Position numbers and translations under genes: made by a program | The notes under the pieces: model-generated | Databases searched by the model: none | What the model was told of the DNA's origin: nothing | Seen by the model: only the letters and a program-made list of their open reading frames with translations | Part shown: piece after piece, positions 11,833 to 20,023 of the stretch | How positions within the stretch are numbered: the stretch's first letter is position 1 | Layout: the number at the start of each line of letters is the position of its first letter | Origin: Peribacillus frigoritolerans | GTDB taxonomy: Bacteria > Bacillota > Bacilli > Bacillales > Bacillaceae | Assembly (NCBI RefSeq): GCF_004358755.1 | Contig: NZ_SMZY01000008.1 | Span: forward strand, 1-58,636 | Direction: 5' to 3' | Length of the DNA: 58,636 nt

Positions 11833-12105
11833 AATACATTTAAACGCGTTGATAAGGAGAAGTAGAGAGTCCGTTTCCATATTAGAGAGAACCTCCCCGG
11901 CTGAAAGAGGTTTATGCGAAAAAACTCTCGAAATGCACCTTTGAGCCTTTTATTGAACCATCAGCCAGTCTGACGCATTAAATAAAAGCGGATTGCTCAC
12001 CGTTACAGGAGCCTAAAGTTGAAACAGGCAATTTCTTTGCTTGTTTAAACAGAGTGGAACCGCGCATTTAAAGCGTCTCTGTCTATTAGGCAGAGGCGCT
12101 TTTTT
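11833..12105 (+). promoter_or_regulatory. Cysteine T-box riboswitch
   Basis: Leader that senses uncharged tRNA-Cys. The T-box core GTGGAACCGCGC is at 12054-12065. The likely specifier is TGC (Cys) at 11934-11936, in the context GAAATGCACC typical of specifier loops. The downstream terminator has arms AGCGTCTCTG (12072-12081) and CAGAGGCGCT (12091-12100) followed by TTTTT. Pairing of the T-box bulge with an uncharged tRNA acceptor end would favour the antiterminator and turn on cysE-cysS. The amino-acid choice matches both genes downstream. Confidence 0.95.
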
Positions 12106-12141
12106 ATTTAAATATCAAGGGGAATGTTTGGGGGGAATAGA

Positions 12142-12837
12142 ATGTTCAAAATGCTGAAGGAAGATATCGAAGTTGTTTTCGAACAGGATCCAGCTGCAAG
12201 GTCTTATTTAGAAGTTATTCTTACTTATTCCGGGCTTCATGCAATTTGGGCTCACCGTCTGGCACATGCGTTCTTTAGACGGAATTTGTTCTTCATTGCC
12301 AGAGTCATTTCTCAAGTGAGCCGCTTTTTTACAGGAATCGAGATTCATCCAGGTGCAAAAATCGGCCGCCGTTTCTTTATAGACCACGGAATGGGTGTTG
12401 TGATTGGTGAAACATGTGAAATTGGAAATAACGTAACAGTCTTCCAAGGGGTAACTTTAGGCGGAACCGGGAAAGAAAAAGGAAAGAGGCATCCGACCAT
12501 TCTGGATCATGCATTGATTGCTACAGGTGCGAAAGTGCTGGGATCCATTACAGTCGGCGCTTATTCTAAAATAGGTGCGGGTTCGGTTGTGCTCCGTGAT
12601 GTGCCTGATCATTCCACTGTGGTAGGAATACCGGGCAAGGTCGTGATACAAAATGGAAAGAGAATCAAAAATGATCTTGATCACTGCAATCTTCCTGATC
12701 CAGTCGCAGACAGGTTCAAAGAGCTGGAAGCAGAAATGCTGCATTTGAGACAAGAGCTTGCACAATTGAAAGAAGGGAAGAGTCAAGATGACCATCAAGT
12801 TATACAATACGCTAACCAGACAAAAAGAAACGTTTAA
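12142..12837 (+). CDS. cysE: Serine O-acetyltransferase
   Basis: Makes O-acetylserine, the acceptor for sulfide in cysteine synthesis; 231 residues. The N-terminal helical part (about 1-65) is followed by a left-handed beta-helix of hexapeptide repeats (HPGAKIG, GNNVTVF, GAKVLG, GAGSVV), with catalytic [12 protein letters not shown] chose ATG 12142 since relatives start MFxMLKEDI and a GGGGGG site is at 12129-12134; an in-frame ATG at 12124 precedes that site. The C-terminal end is longer than I recall for B. subtilis, and the last 17 codons are read out of frame within cysS, a 50-base overlap. Confidence 0.95.
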   Translation: MFKMLKEDIEVVFEQDPAARSYLEVILTYSGLHAIWAHRLAHAFFRRNLFFIARVISQVSRFFTGIEIHPGAKIGRRFFIDHGMGVVIGETCEIGNNVTVFQGVTLGGTGKEKGKRHPTILDHALIATGAKVLGSITVGAYSKIGAGSVVLRDVPDHSTVVGIPGKVVIQNGKRIKNDLDHCNLPDPVADRFKELEAEMLHLRQELAQLKEGKSQDDHQVIQYANQTKRNV

Positions 12838-14185
12838 GCCGCTTGAAGAAGGCAAGGTCAGAATGTATGTGTGCGGGCCGACCGTTTATAACTATATCCA
12901 TATAGGGAATGCCCGTCCTGCCATCGTCTATGATACAGTCCGTAAATACTTGGAGTACAGAGGATATGATGTCACGTATGTATCAAACTTTACAGATGTA
13001 GACGATAAGCTGATAAAGGCAGCAAATGAGCTCGGAGAAGATGTTCCAACCATTGCGGACCGCTTTATTGAAGCCTATTTTGAAGACGTCACTGCTCTTG
13101 GCTGCGACCGTGCAACAGCACATCCGCGAGTGACAGAAAGCATGGATATTATTATTGACTTTATTCAGGCTTTGATCGAAAAAGGATTTGCTTATGAAGC
13201 AGACGGGGATGTGTATTATAGAACAAGAGCTTTTAAAGATTACGGAAAACTCTCTCATCAATCCATCGATGAACTTAGAGTAGGCGCAAGAATCGATGCT
13301 GGAGAGAAGAAGCAGGATTCACTTGATTTTGCGCTATGGAAAGCGGCAAAAGAGGGCGAGATTTCTTGGGGAAGTCCGTGGGGAGAAGGAAGACCGGGCT
13401 GGCATATTGAGTGTTCCGCTATGGTCCATGATCACTTCGGGGATACAATTGATATCCATGCTGGAGGACAGGACTTAACATTCCCTCACCATGAGAATGA
13501 AATCGCCCAATCGGAAGCACTGACAGAAAAACCGTTTGCTAACTACTGGCTGCATAATGGGTATATTAATATTAACAACGAAAAAATGTCGAAGTCTCTA
13601 GGCAACTTTGTATTAGTTCATGACATCCTGAAAGAACACGATGCCCAGGTTCTAAGATTGTTCATGCTGTCTGTTCACTATCGTCATCCAATTAACTATT
13701 CCGTTGATTTGCTTGAGAGCACGAAAAATGCATTAGACCGTCTTCGTACATCCTATGCAAATCTGCTGCACCGCGTACAAAGCAGCACGGACTTAACCGA
13801 TGACAATGAGAAGTGGCTGAACATTATCTCTGAACAGCGCACGGTTTTTGTGGAAGCAATGGATGACGATTTCAACACAGCCAATGCCATTTCAGTCATG
13901 TTTGAATTGTCAAAGCAAGCCAACTATTATTTGCAGGAAAAGAACACTTCTAAAGAAGTAATTGCTGCATTCACAGCTGCATTTGATGAGCTTGGCGCTG
14001 TGCTTGGCCTGCAGTTCGGAAAAAAAGAACTATTGGATGCAGAAATTGAAGAATTGATTGAAAAGCGCATTCAGGCTAGAATTGACCGGAACTTTCAGCT
14101 GTCAGATGAAATCCGGGATCAGCTGAAAGGCATGAATATTATTTTAGAAGATACGCCTCAAGGCACGAGATGGAAAAGAGGGTAA
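12788..14185 (+). CDS. cysS: Cysteinyl-tRNA synthetase
   Basis: Class I synthetase, 465 residues. Zinc/substrate Cys29 lies in [19 protein letters not shown], which also holds the HIGH motif (HIGN). Further zinc ligands fall in HIECSAM and PHHENE, and the KMSKS motif is exact. The ribosome site GAAGGGAAG (12772-12780) lies inside cysE, and the start overlaps cysE by 50 bases. Sharing the T-box with cysE ties cysteine synthesis and charging to the same tRNA signal. Confidence 0.97.
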   Translation: MTIKLYNTLTRQKETFKPLEEGKVRMYVCGPTVYNYIHIGNARPAIVYDTVRKYLEYRGYDVTYVSNFTDVDDKLIKAANELGEDVPTIADRFIEAYFEDVTALGCDRATAHPRVTESMDIIIDFIQALIEKGFAYEADGDVYYRTRAFKDYGKLSHQSIDELRVGARIDAGEKKQDSLDFALWKAAKEGEISWGSPWGEGRPGWHIECSAMVHDHFGDTIDIHAGGQDLTFPHHENEIAQSEALTEKPFANYWLHNGYININNEKMSKSLGNFVLVHDILKEHDAQVLRLFMLSVHYRHPINYSVDLLESTKNALDRLRTSYANLLHRVQSSTDLTDDNEKWLNIISEQRTVFVEAMDDDFNTANAISVMFELSKQANYYLQEKNTSKEVIAAFTAAFDELGAVLGLQFGKKELLDAEIEELIEKRIQARIDRNFQLSDEIRDQLKGMNIILEDTPQGTRWKRG

Positions 14186-14187
14186 GT

Positions 14188-14604
14188 ATGCTTCACTTAG
14201 AAGAGATACCGCACCCAAAACAAGTGAACAGCCTGGCGCTCGCCTATATAGGTGATGCAATTTATGAAGTTTACGTCAGGCATCACCTGCTTTCTAAAGG
14301 CAATGTCCGTCCAAATCAGCTTCATAAATTAGCGACAAAATATGTTTCAGCCAAGGCGCAGGCCACCGTTCTTCATGAACTGTCTAAAGCGGAATATTTC
14401 TCTGAAGAAGAAATGGCCATTATACGCCGCGGCCGCAATGCAAAATCAGGCACGGTTCCAAAAAACACAGATGTTCAAACATACCGCTACAGTACAGCAT
14501 TTGAAGCACTAATCGGCTACCTGCATCTTATGAAAGATGGAGACCGGCTGGCAGAAATCATTCAGTCATCATTTGAATTGATTCAGAATGAAGGGAGGAA
14601 ATAG
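14188..14604 (+). CDS. mrnC: Mini-ribonuclease III
   Basis: Matures the ends of 23S rRNA. 138 residues; it is only the RNase III catalytic domain without the dsRNA-binding domain, which defines the mini-III family. The signature [16 protein letters not shown] is near the N-terminus, and the second acidic cluster lies in [15 protein letters not shown] 14188 is preferred over the in-frame ATG 14170 because relatives begin ML and AAAAGAGGG (14174-14182) is well placed. It begins two bases after the cysS stop, so cysS and mrnC are coupled. Confidence 0.95.
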   Translation: MLHLEEIPHPKQVNSLALAYIGDAIYEVYVRHHLLSKGNVRPNQLHKLATKYVSAKAQATVLHELSKAEYFSEEEMAIIRRGRNAKSGTVPKNTDVQTYRYSTAFEALIGYLHLMKDGDRLAEIIQSSFELIQNEGRK

Positions 14605-14606
14605 GA

Positions 14607-15350
14607 ATGTCAGAAGAATACATTATGGGGCGCAACACAGTCATTGAAGCGTTAAAATCAACGAGAAATGTGTATAAAATCTGGATGGCGGAAAACTCCG
14701 TCAAGGGACAAGCCCAGCAGATCGTTGTCCTTGCAAAAGAAAAGGGCATATCCATTCAATCTGTTCCTAAAAAGAAAATTGATCAAATGGTTGAAGGAAA
14801 TCATCAGGGTGTTGTTGCTCAGGTAGCAGCATATGAGTACTCAGAGGTAGATGATATTTTAAAGGCGGCTGAAGATAAAAATGAAGCCCCATTTATCCTT
14901 CTTTTAGATGAAATTGAAGATCCTCATAACCTTGGTTCCATTATGAGAACAGCCGATGCAACAGGAGCGCACGGCATTATCATTCCTAAAAGAAGAGCAG
15001 TAGGGCTTACAGCTACAGTAGCGAAGTCATCTACTGGCGCAATTGAATATATTCCTGTTGCAAGGGTGACAAATATGGCCAGAACCATTGAGGAATTAAA
15101 AGAGCGGGGCGTCTGGATAGTTGGAACAGATGCAAAAGGATCAGATGATTACCGTTCAATGGACGGGAAAATGCCTCTTGGCTTAGTTATAGGCAGTGAA
15201 GGTAAAGGAATGGGAAGACTGGTTAAAGAAAAATGCGATTTTCTGGTCAACTTGCCGATGGCTGGCCGGGTCACTTCGCTCAATGCTTCAGTAGCAGCGA
15301 GTCTGCTGATGTATGAGGTCTTCAGAAAGCGTCATCCATTAGGAGAATAA
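14607..15350 (+). CDS. rlmB: RlmB-type 23S rRNA 2'-O-methyltransferase
   Basis: SPOUT-family methyltransferase for a conserved guanosine of 23S rRNA (2251 in E. coli numbering); 247 residues. The N-terminal L30e-like substrate-binding domain starts MGRNTVIEAL; the C-terminal trefoil-knot domain carries DEIEDPHNLGSIMRTADATG, IGSEGKGM and LPMAGRVTSLNASVAASLL. An AAGGGAGGAAA site is at 14591-14601. It follows mrnC by two bases, so two rRNA maturation enzymes are adjacent. Confidence 0.95.
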   Translation: MSEEYIMGRNTVIEALKSTRNVYKIWMAENSVKGQAQQIVVLAKEKGISIQSVPKKKIDQMVEGNHQGVVAQVAAYEYSEVDDILKAAEDKNEAPFILLLDEIEDPHNLGSIMRTADATGAHGIIIPKRRAVGLTATVAKSSTGAIEYIPVARVTNMARTIEELKERGVWIVGTDAKGSDDYRSMDGKMPLGLVIGSEGKGMGRLVKEKCDFLVNLPMAGRVTSLNASVAASLLMYEVFRKRHPLGE

Positions 15351-15354
15351 GAAA

Positions 15355-15864
15355 ATGGATATCCTTCTTGTTGACGGATATAATATCATCGGTGCTTGGG
15401 CGAATCTTCAATCATTAAAAAAAGAGAATCTCTCAGAAGCAAGAGAGCTGCTGATTCAAAAAATGGCAGAGTATCAAGCTTACACCGGTTACAGGGTGAT
15501 CGTTATTTTCGATGCTCATCAAGTGAAGGGTATTGAAAAGAAACAAAAAAACCACCGTGTCGAAGTCATCTATACCCGTGAAAACGAAACAGCGGATGAG
15601 CGCATTGAAAAACTTGCGATTTCCCTGAGCAATATTAAAACGCAAATCCATGTAGCAACCTCCGATTTTACAGAGCAATGGGCTATTTTTGGCCAGGGAG
15701 CTCTCAGGAAATCAGCAAGAGAACTTTTAAATGAAGTGGAAGCAATAGAAAAAAGAATCCAAAAAAGAGTAGAAAAAATAAAAGTGAATAGTCCTCAATC
15801 AAAGATTCCAATCACAGATGATGTCCTGAAAATGTTTGAAAAATGGCGCAGGGGCGATTTATAG
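15355..15864 (+). CDS. rae1: Rae1 (YacP), ribosome-associated endoribonuclease
   Basis: NYN-domain nuclease that cleaves mRNA in the ribosomal A site in B. subtilis; 169 residues. Conserved acidic positions are in LLVDGYNII (residues 4-12), VIFDAH and ADERIEKL, the PIN-like metal-binding set. The C-terminus is charged and helical. It starts four bases after rlmB. The sigH promoter begins five bases after its stop codon, so it ends the mrnC-rlmB-rae1 unit. Confidence 0.95.
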   Translation: MDILLVDGYNIIGAWANLQSLKKENLSEARELLIQKMAEYQAYTGYRVIVIFDAHQVKGIEKKQKNHRVEVIYTRENETADERIEKLAISLSNIKTQIHVATSDFTEQWAIFGQGALRKSARELLNEVEAIEKRIQKRVEKIKVNSPQSKIPITDDVLKMFEKWRRGDL

Positions 15865-15868
15865 CCTG

Positions 15869-15898
15869 TTGACGCTTTCAAAAATCATACTGTATAAT
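15869..15898 (+). promoter_or_regulatory. Sigma-A promoter of sigH
   Basis: TTGACG (15869-15874), 18-base spacer, TATAAT (15893-15898). In B. subtilis the sigH promoter is repressed by AbrB; no unique AbrB motif can be recognised by eye. Confidence 0.85.
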
Positions 15899-15931
15899 AT
15901 TTCTATCTATTGTGCGGTCGGGGGGATCGGC

Positions 15932-16588
15932 ATGAACACACATTTCAGCACGGGTAAACTCAGCAAGGAAGACTTTCATGCTCTTTTGGATGAACAGGTT
16001 GTGGAGCTTGTTCATAATGGAGACAGCGATGCTCTTGATTATTTAATAACAAAGTACCGTAATTTTGTAAGAGCGAAGGCAAGGTCCTATTTTTTGATAG
16101 GCGCTGACAGAGAAGATATTATTCAAGAAGGTATGATCGGTTTGTATAAGGCTATCCGTGATTTCAGAGAGGACAAGCTTACTTCTTTCAAAGCTTTTGC
16201 AGAACTGTGCATCACTCGCCAAATCATTACCGCTATTAAAACCGCAACCCGTCAAAAACATATTCCTCTTAACTCTTATGTCTCACTGGACAAGCCGATT
16301 TATGATGAAGAATCAGACCGGACATTGATGGATGTTATTTCAGGGACAAAAGTCATGGATCCGGAAGAACTGATTATTAATCAGGAAGAATTTGATGATA
16401 TCGAACTGAAAATGGGCGAGCTTCTGAGCGATCTCGAACGGAAGGTTCTTGTTCTGTATTTGGACGGCAGATCCTATCAGGAAATTTCTGAAGAGCTCAA
16501 CCGCCACGTTAAATCAATAGACAATGCCCTTCAGCGGGTGAAACGAAAGCTTGAAAGGTATCTTGAGCTTCGTGAAATCAATATGTAA
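15932..16588 (+). CDS. sigH: Sigma-H, stationary-phase/early sporulation sigma factor
   Basis: 218 residues, the same as B. subtilis SigH (Spo0H). Region 2 is highly conserved (AREDIIQEG-type segment, here ADREDIIQEGMIGLYKA, then TSFKAFAELCITRQIITAI). Region 4 contains LDGRSYQEISEELNRHVKSIDNA, the helix-turn-helix that reads the -35. I chose ATG 15932 because it matches the family length and follows CGGGGGGAT (15919-15926); the frame upstream to 15836 runs through the promoter. It directs early sporulation and competence genes such as spo0A and spo0F. Confidence 0.97.
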   Translation: MNTHFSTGKLSKEDFHALLDEQVVELVHNGDSDALDYLITKYRNFVRAKARSYFLIGADREDIIQEGMIGLYKAIRDFREDKLTSFKAFAELCITRQIITAIKTATRQKHIPLNSYVSLDKPIYDEESDRTLMDVISGTKVMDPEELIINQEEFDDIELKMGELLSDLERKVLVLYLDGRSYQEISEELNRHVKSIDNALQRVKRKLERYLELREINM

Positions 16589-16600
16589 AAATCAAGTGAA

Positions 16601-16650
16601 ACACGTCAGGCGTCATTGACGAAGGTCCTTGCGTGTGTTACATTTTTATA
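16601..16650 (+). promoter_or_regulatory. Stem-loop with embedded rpmGB-secE promoter
   Basis: TTGACG (16616-16621), 17-base spacer, TACATT (16639-16644) forms a plausible sigma-A promoter. The same stretch can fold: ACACG (16601-16605) with CGTGT (16632-16636), and an inner CGTC-ATT-GACG (16611-16621), followed by ATTTTTATA. The folded RNA could be the sigH terminator, while the DNA acts as the next promoter. Confidence 0.5.
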
Positions 16651-16682
16651 GAAAAATGCATGACTAGCGGAAGGTGCCATAA

Positions 16683-16832
16683 ATGCGTAAGAAAGTTACA
16701 ATGGCTTGCACAGACTGTGGAAGCAGAAACTACACAACGATGAAAAACACGTCAAGCTCCGAAGAGCGTTTAGAATTCAAGAAATTTTGTAAAGCTTGTA
16801 ACGCACATACGGACCACCGTGAAACAAAGTAG
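16683..16832 (+). CDS. rpmGB: Ribosomal protein L33, zinc-binding form
   Basis: 49-residue large-subunit protein translating as [17 protein letters not shown]... and ending DHRETK. Cysteines 9, 12, 36 and 39 form two CXXC pairs, so this is the zinc-dependent (C+) form. Start ATG 16683 follows GCGGAAGGTG (16667-16676). Its place immediately before secE-nusG is the usual Bacillus and E. coli-like order (L33-SecE-NusG-L11). Confidence 0.95.
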   Translation: MRKKVTMACTDCGSRNYTTMKNTSSSEERLEFKKFCKACNAHTDHRETK

Positions 16833-16895
16833 CACTCATCTCATGATTCTTTATTTCTATGACAGGCTTTCTGAATTCTCTTGGAGGTAATGTAA

Positions 16896-17075
16896 ATGCA
16901 GCGTATTGTTAATTTTTTCAAAGATGTTTCCCGTGAAATGAAAAAGGTCAGCTGGCCAAAAGGCAAAGAACTGACGCGATATACAATTACAGTTATTGCA
17001 ACTGTCGCTTTTGCTGTCATCTTTTTCGCCATTATTGATCTTGGAATTTCATCGTTAATTCGTCTAGTGTCATAA
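16896..17075 (+). CDS. secE: SecE, preprotein translocase subunit
   Basis: 59 residues: an amphipathic N-terminal part with REMKKVSWPKGKELTRYT, then a single membrane helix (about 29-52, TVIATVAFAVIFFAIIDLGI) and a short tail. It clamps SecY in the translocon; secY is in this window at 42990. Start ATG 16896 follows TTGGAGGTAA (16881-16890). Single-span short SecE is normal for Gram-positives. Confidence 0.95.
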   Translation: MQRIVNFFKDVSREMKKVSWPKGKELTRYTITVIATVAFAVIFFAIIDLGISSLIRLVS

Positions 17076-17111
17076 AAAATAAAACACCGATCTTCATTTT
17101 CGTTTTATTTT

Positions 17112-17142
17112 TTGAATAATAGATATAAAATCGTGCTATAAT
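17112..17142 (+). promoter_or_regulatory. Extended -10 promoter for nusG
   Basis: TGC-TATAAT (17134-17142) is an extended -10. TTGAAT (17112-17117) is the nearest -35 at a long 19-base spacer. Predicted start is near 17149. Confidence 0.6.
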
Positions 17143-17162
17143 AGAGAATATTATATTTCCCC

Positions 17163-17186
17163 AAAAACCCGTTCGACGGGTTTTTT
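17163..17186 (+). terminator. Hairpin-oligoT in nusG leader (terminator or attenuator)
   Basis: A 10-bp stem (17163-17172 with 17176-17185, core ACCCGT/ACGGGT) closes a three-base loop and runs straight into TTTTTT. It lies about 15-35 nt downstream of the predicted nusG start, so it may end secE transcripts, attenuate nusG transcripts, or both. Confidence 0.7.
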
Positions 17187-17253
17187 CATTGTCTTAAAAA
17201 GTGTCAGCCAAAGAATAAGAGCAGCAGAATCATCATATAAGCTTCAAAAAGCA

Positions 17254-17286
17254 GGGAGGGAATGGACAAATCGTCCTATTAAAATG
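17254..17286 (+). promoter_or_regulatory. Unusual nusG translation start region
   Basis: The only strong Shine-Dalgarno, GGGAGGG (17254-17260), is 24 nt from the nusG ATG (17284). GGAC (17264-17267) and GTCC (17273-17276) can pair around AAATC, which would bring the effective spacing to about 11 nt. A six-codon frame ATG GAC AAA TCG TCC TAT TAA (17262-17282) also fits between them, but its ATG is only two bases after GGAGG. Confidence 0.6.
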
Positions 17287-17817
17287 GAGAAAAATTGGTA
17301 TGTGGTCCATACTTATTCAGGTTATGAGAATAAGGTAAAGGCGAATCTTGAAAAGCGTGTAGAATCAATGGGCATGCAGGATAAAATTTTCCGTGTTGTC
17401 GTTCCGGAAGAAGAAGAAACAGATTATAAAAACGGCAAAAAGAAAGTAACAAAGAAAAAAGTATTCCCGGGTTATGTCCTCGTTGAAATTGTTATGACAG
17501 ATGATTCCTGGTATGTAGTCCGCAATACACCTGGTGTAACAGGATTTGTCGGTTCAGCTGGTTCTGGTTCAAAGCCAACAGCGCTTCTTCCTGAAGAAGT
17601 TGTATCAATCCTTAAACATATGGGAATGGAAGAAAAGAGAGTTGAAGTTGATTTCGACTTGAAAGAGACTGTAAAAGTAATAGATGGACCTTTTGCTAAC
17701 TTTACCGGATCAATTGAAGAGATTGATAAAGATAAGAGCAAAGTGAAGGTATTAGTAAACATGTTCGGCCGCGAAACACCGGTTGAGCTGGAATTTTCTC
17801 AAGTTGATAAATTATAA
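17284..17817 (+). CDS. nusG: NusG, transcription elongation/termination factor
   Basis: 177 residues, the same as B. subtilis. The NGN domain (about 1-110) begins MEKNWYVVHTYSGYENKVKANL and includes FPGYVLVEIVMTDDSWYVVRNTPGVTGFVG; the C-terminal KOW domain (about 122-177) contains ETVKVIDGPFANFTGSI. In Bacillus it promotes pausing at T-rich non-template DNA and assists some intrinsic terminators. The start fits the family but has an odd ribosome-site distance, described separately. It sits between secE and rplK as usual. Confidence 0.97.
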   Translation: MEKNWYVVHTYSGYENKVKANLEKRVESMGMQDKIFRVVVPEEEETDYKNGKKKVTKKKVFPGYVLVEIVMTDDSWYVVRNTPGVTGFVGSAGSGSKPTALLPEEVVSILKHMGMEEKRVEVDFDLKETVKVIDGPFANFTGSIEEIDKDKSKVKVLVNMFGRETPVELEFSQVDKL

Positions 17818-17825
17818 GAAAAAAC

Positions 17826-17854
17826 TTGAATTCACAAAAGAAAAGTGATAATAT
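17826..17854 (+). promoter_or_regulatory. Sigma-A promoter of rplK-rplA
   Basis: TTGAAT (17826-17831), 17-base spacer, TAATAT (17849-17854), just after the nusG stop codon. Confidence 0.65.
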
Positions 17855-17860
17855 TTCATA

Positions 17861-17981
17861 AGTCAGTATGTCTCGCTATGCGGGACATAAAACTTGATTA
17901 ATTTCTATCATTCATATAAAGAATGAACGACATGAGTGGGAGGGTATTACCCTATTACCACATCACGGACTTAAGGAGGTG
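17861..17981 (+). promoter_or_regulatory. rplK 5' leader with stem-loops
   Basis: A long untranslated leader. It contains a hairpin ATGTCTCGC-TAT-GCGGGACAT (17868-17888), and then GTGGGAGGGTATTACCCTATTACCAC at 17936-17961, where GTGG and CCAC pair and AGGGT/ACCCT pair within. Such leaders before L11-L1 usually serve autogenous control by L1; that role is inference here. It ends in the site AAGGAGGTG (17973-17981). Confidence 0.55.
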
Positions 17982-17987
17982 TGTCTC

Positions 17988-18413
17988 GTGGCTAAAAAAG
18001 TAATTAAAATGGTTAAATTGCAAATTCCTGCTGGAAAAGCAAATCCAGCGCCGCCGGTTGGTCCTGCATTAGGTCAAGCTGGTGTTAACATCATGGGATT
18101 CTGTAAGGAGTTTAACGCTCGTACAGCTGATCAAGCTGGACTTATCATTCCTGTTGAAATTACGGTTTTTGAAGACCGTTCATTTACATTTATTACAAAA
18201 ACTCCGCCTGCTGCAGTATTGCTTAAGAAAGCAGCTGGTATCGAGTCTGGTTCAGGTGAACCTAACCGTAATAAAGTAGCAACAGTTAAGCGTGATAAAG
18301 TACGTGAAATTGCTGAAACAAAAATGCCTGACTTAAATGCAGCTAATGTTGAATCAGCTATGCGTATGGTTGAAGGTACTGCGCGCAGCATGGGTATCGT
18401 CATCGAAGACTAA
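17988..18413 (+). CDS. rplK: Ribosomal protein L11
   Basis: 141 residues. It carries the family signature in [18 protein letters not shown] and the C-terminal rRNA-binding domain with [14 protein letters not shown]. It forms the GTPase-associated centre with 23S helices 43/44 and is needed for RelA activation. The GTG start at 17988 follows AAGGAGGTG by six bases; an in-frame codon at 17979 lies within the ribosome site and is rejected. Confidence 0.98.
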   Translation: MAKKVIKMVKLQIPAGKANPAPPVGPALGQAGVNIMGFCKEFNARTADQAGLIIPVEITVFEDRSFTFITKTPPAAVLLKKAAGIESGSGEPNRNKVATVKRDKVREIAETKMPDLNAANVESAMRMVEGTARSMGIVIED

Positions 18414-18432
18414 TTGTTGTTTTTGTTTTAGG

Positions 18433-18465
18433 GGTTGCGAGTTTGCTTTTAACAAGTTCGCAACC
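18433..18465 (+). promoter_or_regulatory. rplK-rplA intercistronic stem-loop
   Basis: GGTTGCGA (18433-18440) pairs with TCGCAACC (18458-18465), 8 bp, followed by only a weak TTTATT. It may be a partial terminator or part of the L1 regulatory site; I cannot tell which. Confidence 0.5.
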
Positions 18466-18515
18466 TTTATTCGTGGGAGGTTATTCCGCTAAAACCACTA
18501 AGGAGGAAATTTAAA

Positions 18516-19214
18516 ATGGCTAAAAGAGGTAAAAAGTACGTTGAAGCTGCTAAATTAGTAGACCGTGCTCAAGCTTACGGAGTTCAAGAAGCAATTGAAC
18601 TTGTAAAGAAAACAAACACAGCTAAATTTGATGCAACAGTTGAAGTTGCATTCCGTTTAGGCGTTGATCCACGTAAAAACGATCAGCAAATCCGCGGAGC
18701 AGTTGTTCTTCCAAATGGAACAGGCAAAACTCAACGCGTTTTAGTATTTGCAAAAGGTGAAAAAGCGAAGGAAGCAGAAGCTGCTGGAGCTGATTTCGTA
18801 GGCGATGCTGACTACATCAACAAAATTCAGCAAGGATGGTTTGACTTCGATGTAATCGTAGCTACTCCTGACATGATGGGTGAAGTTGGTAAGCTTGGCC
18901 GCGTACTTGGACCAAAAGGCTTAATGCCAAACCCTAAAACCGGTACTGTTTCATTTGACGTTGAAAAAGCAGTTAAAGAAATCAAAGCTGGTAAAGTTGA
19001 ATACCGCGTTGACAAAGCTGGTAACATCCACGTGCCAATCGGTAAAGTATCTTTCGAAGACAGCAAGTTAGTTGAAAACTTCACTACAATCTTCGAAACA
19101 TTATTAAAAGCTAAACCTGCTGCTGCAAAAGGCACATACATGAAGAACGTAGCTGTTGCTTCTACTATGGGACCTGGCGTTAAAGTTGATTCATCAAGTT
19201 TCGGCGTTAAATAA
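18516..19214 (+). CDS. rplA: Ribosomal protein L1
   Basis: 232 residues; two-domain protein of the L1 stalk that helps release deacylated tRNA and represses its own operon in many bacteria. Typical segments are [40 protein letters not shown] and [26 protein letters not shown] at 18500-18508 is its ribosome site. It is co-transcribed with rplK. Confidence 0.98.
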   Translation: MAKRGKKYVEAAKLVDRAQAYGVQEAIELVKKTNTAKFDATVEVAFRLGVDPRKNDQQIRGAVVLPNGTGKTQRVLVFAKGEKAKEAEAAGADFVGDADYINKIQQGWFDFDVIVATPDMMGEVGKLGRVLGPKGLMPNPKTGTVSFDVEKAVKEIKAGKVEYRVDKAGNIHVPIGKVSFEDSKLVENFTTIFETLLKAKPAAAKGTYMKNVAVASTMGPGVKVDSSSFGVK

Positions 19215-19217
19215 TAG

Positions 19218-19246
19218 TTGACATAAGGGTCGACTTTATATATAAT
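19218..19246 (+). promoter_or_regulatory. Consensus sigma-A promoter of rplJ-rplL
   Basis: TTGACA (19218-19223), 17-base spacer, TATAAT (19241-19246): a perfect consensus promoter immediately after the rplA stop. Confidence 0.95.
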
Positions 19247-19252
19247 CAAAAA

Positions 19253-19405
19253 TGTTGTTTAACTAAATAACTTCATTTATACCGAAGACAGTAGGTGCTT
19301 GCATAAGCTTAATTTCCTGCCGAGGTGTATATATGTGAACTAAAATTATTAGATCGCTTGTATATATACTGCCTCCATGTCTGACGTGGAGGCATTTCTT
19401 GTTTT
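19253..19405 (+). promoter_or_regulatory. L10 leader with attenuator
   Basis: A structured leader before rplJ of the type that binds the L10(L12)4 complex in Firmicutes. Its 3' end is a terminator-like hairpin, TGCCTCCA (19370-19377) with TGGAGGCA (19387-19394), followed by TTTCTTGTTTTT. An upstream segment TGTATATATG (19326-19335) can pair with the later GTATATATAC copy (19360-19369), and CAGTAGGTGC / CCTGCCGAGG forms the conserved L10-binding region. The model is repression by excess L10-L12. Confidence 0.85.
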
Positions 19406-19465
19406 TAAAGAGAAAACACCGATCGGTATAAGTGTGGGACTTTGATTCTTACAGGAGGTGTATCA

Positions 19466-19966
19466 ATGAGCAGCGCTATCGAAACAAAAAAATCCATCGT
19501 AGATGACATTACTGCTAAATTTCGCGACAGCAAAACAACGATCGTTGTTGACTACCGCGGTTTAACAGTAGCAGAAGTTACTGAACTTCGTAAAACTCTT
19601 CGTGAAGCTGGCATCGAGTTCAAAGTTTACAAAAACACAATGACTCGCCGTGCAGTTGAAAATGTTGAACTTACTGGTCTTAATGACGCCCTAACAGGTC
19701 CTAATGCGATCGCATTCAGTAATGACGACGTAGTTGCTCCAGCTAAGATTCTTAACGACTTTGCTAAAAAGCATGACGCGTTAGAAATCAAAGCAGGTGT
19801 AATCGAAGGCAACATCGCAACTGTAGAACAAATTAAAGCTCTTGCTGAACTTCCATCACGTGAAGGCTTACTTTCTATGTTGCTTAGCGTTCTTCAAGCT
19901 CCAATCCGCAATCTTGCACTTGCTACTAAAGCAGTTGCAGAACAAAAAGAAGAGCAAGGCGCTTAA
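19466..19966 (+). CDS. rplJ: Ribosomal protein L10
   Basis: 166 residues; base of the L12 stalk. It contains [33 protein letters not shown] and the C-terminal helix that binds L12 dimers (ending AEQKEEQGA). ATG 19466 follows ACAGGAGGTG (19451-19460) and gives the family N-terminus MSSAIETKK; the in-frame start at 19442 precedes the ribosome site. Confidence 0.98.
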   Translation: MSSAIETKKSIVDDITAKFRDSKTTIVVDYRGLTVAEVTELRKTLREAGIEFKVYKNTMTRRAVENVELTGLNDALTGPNAIAFSNDDVVAPAKILNDFAKKHDALEIKAGVIEGNIATVEQIKALAELPSREGLLSMLLSVLQAPIRNLALATKAVAEQKEEQGA

Positions 19967-20023
19967 TCTGTTTGACCTGTACCAAAACAAAAAACTAATA
20001 GGTTTATAAGGAGGAAATATACA

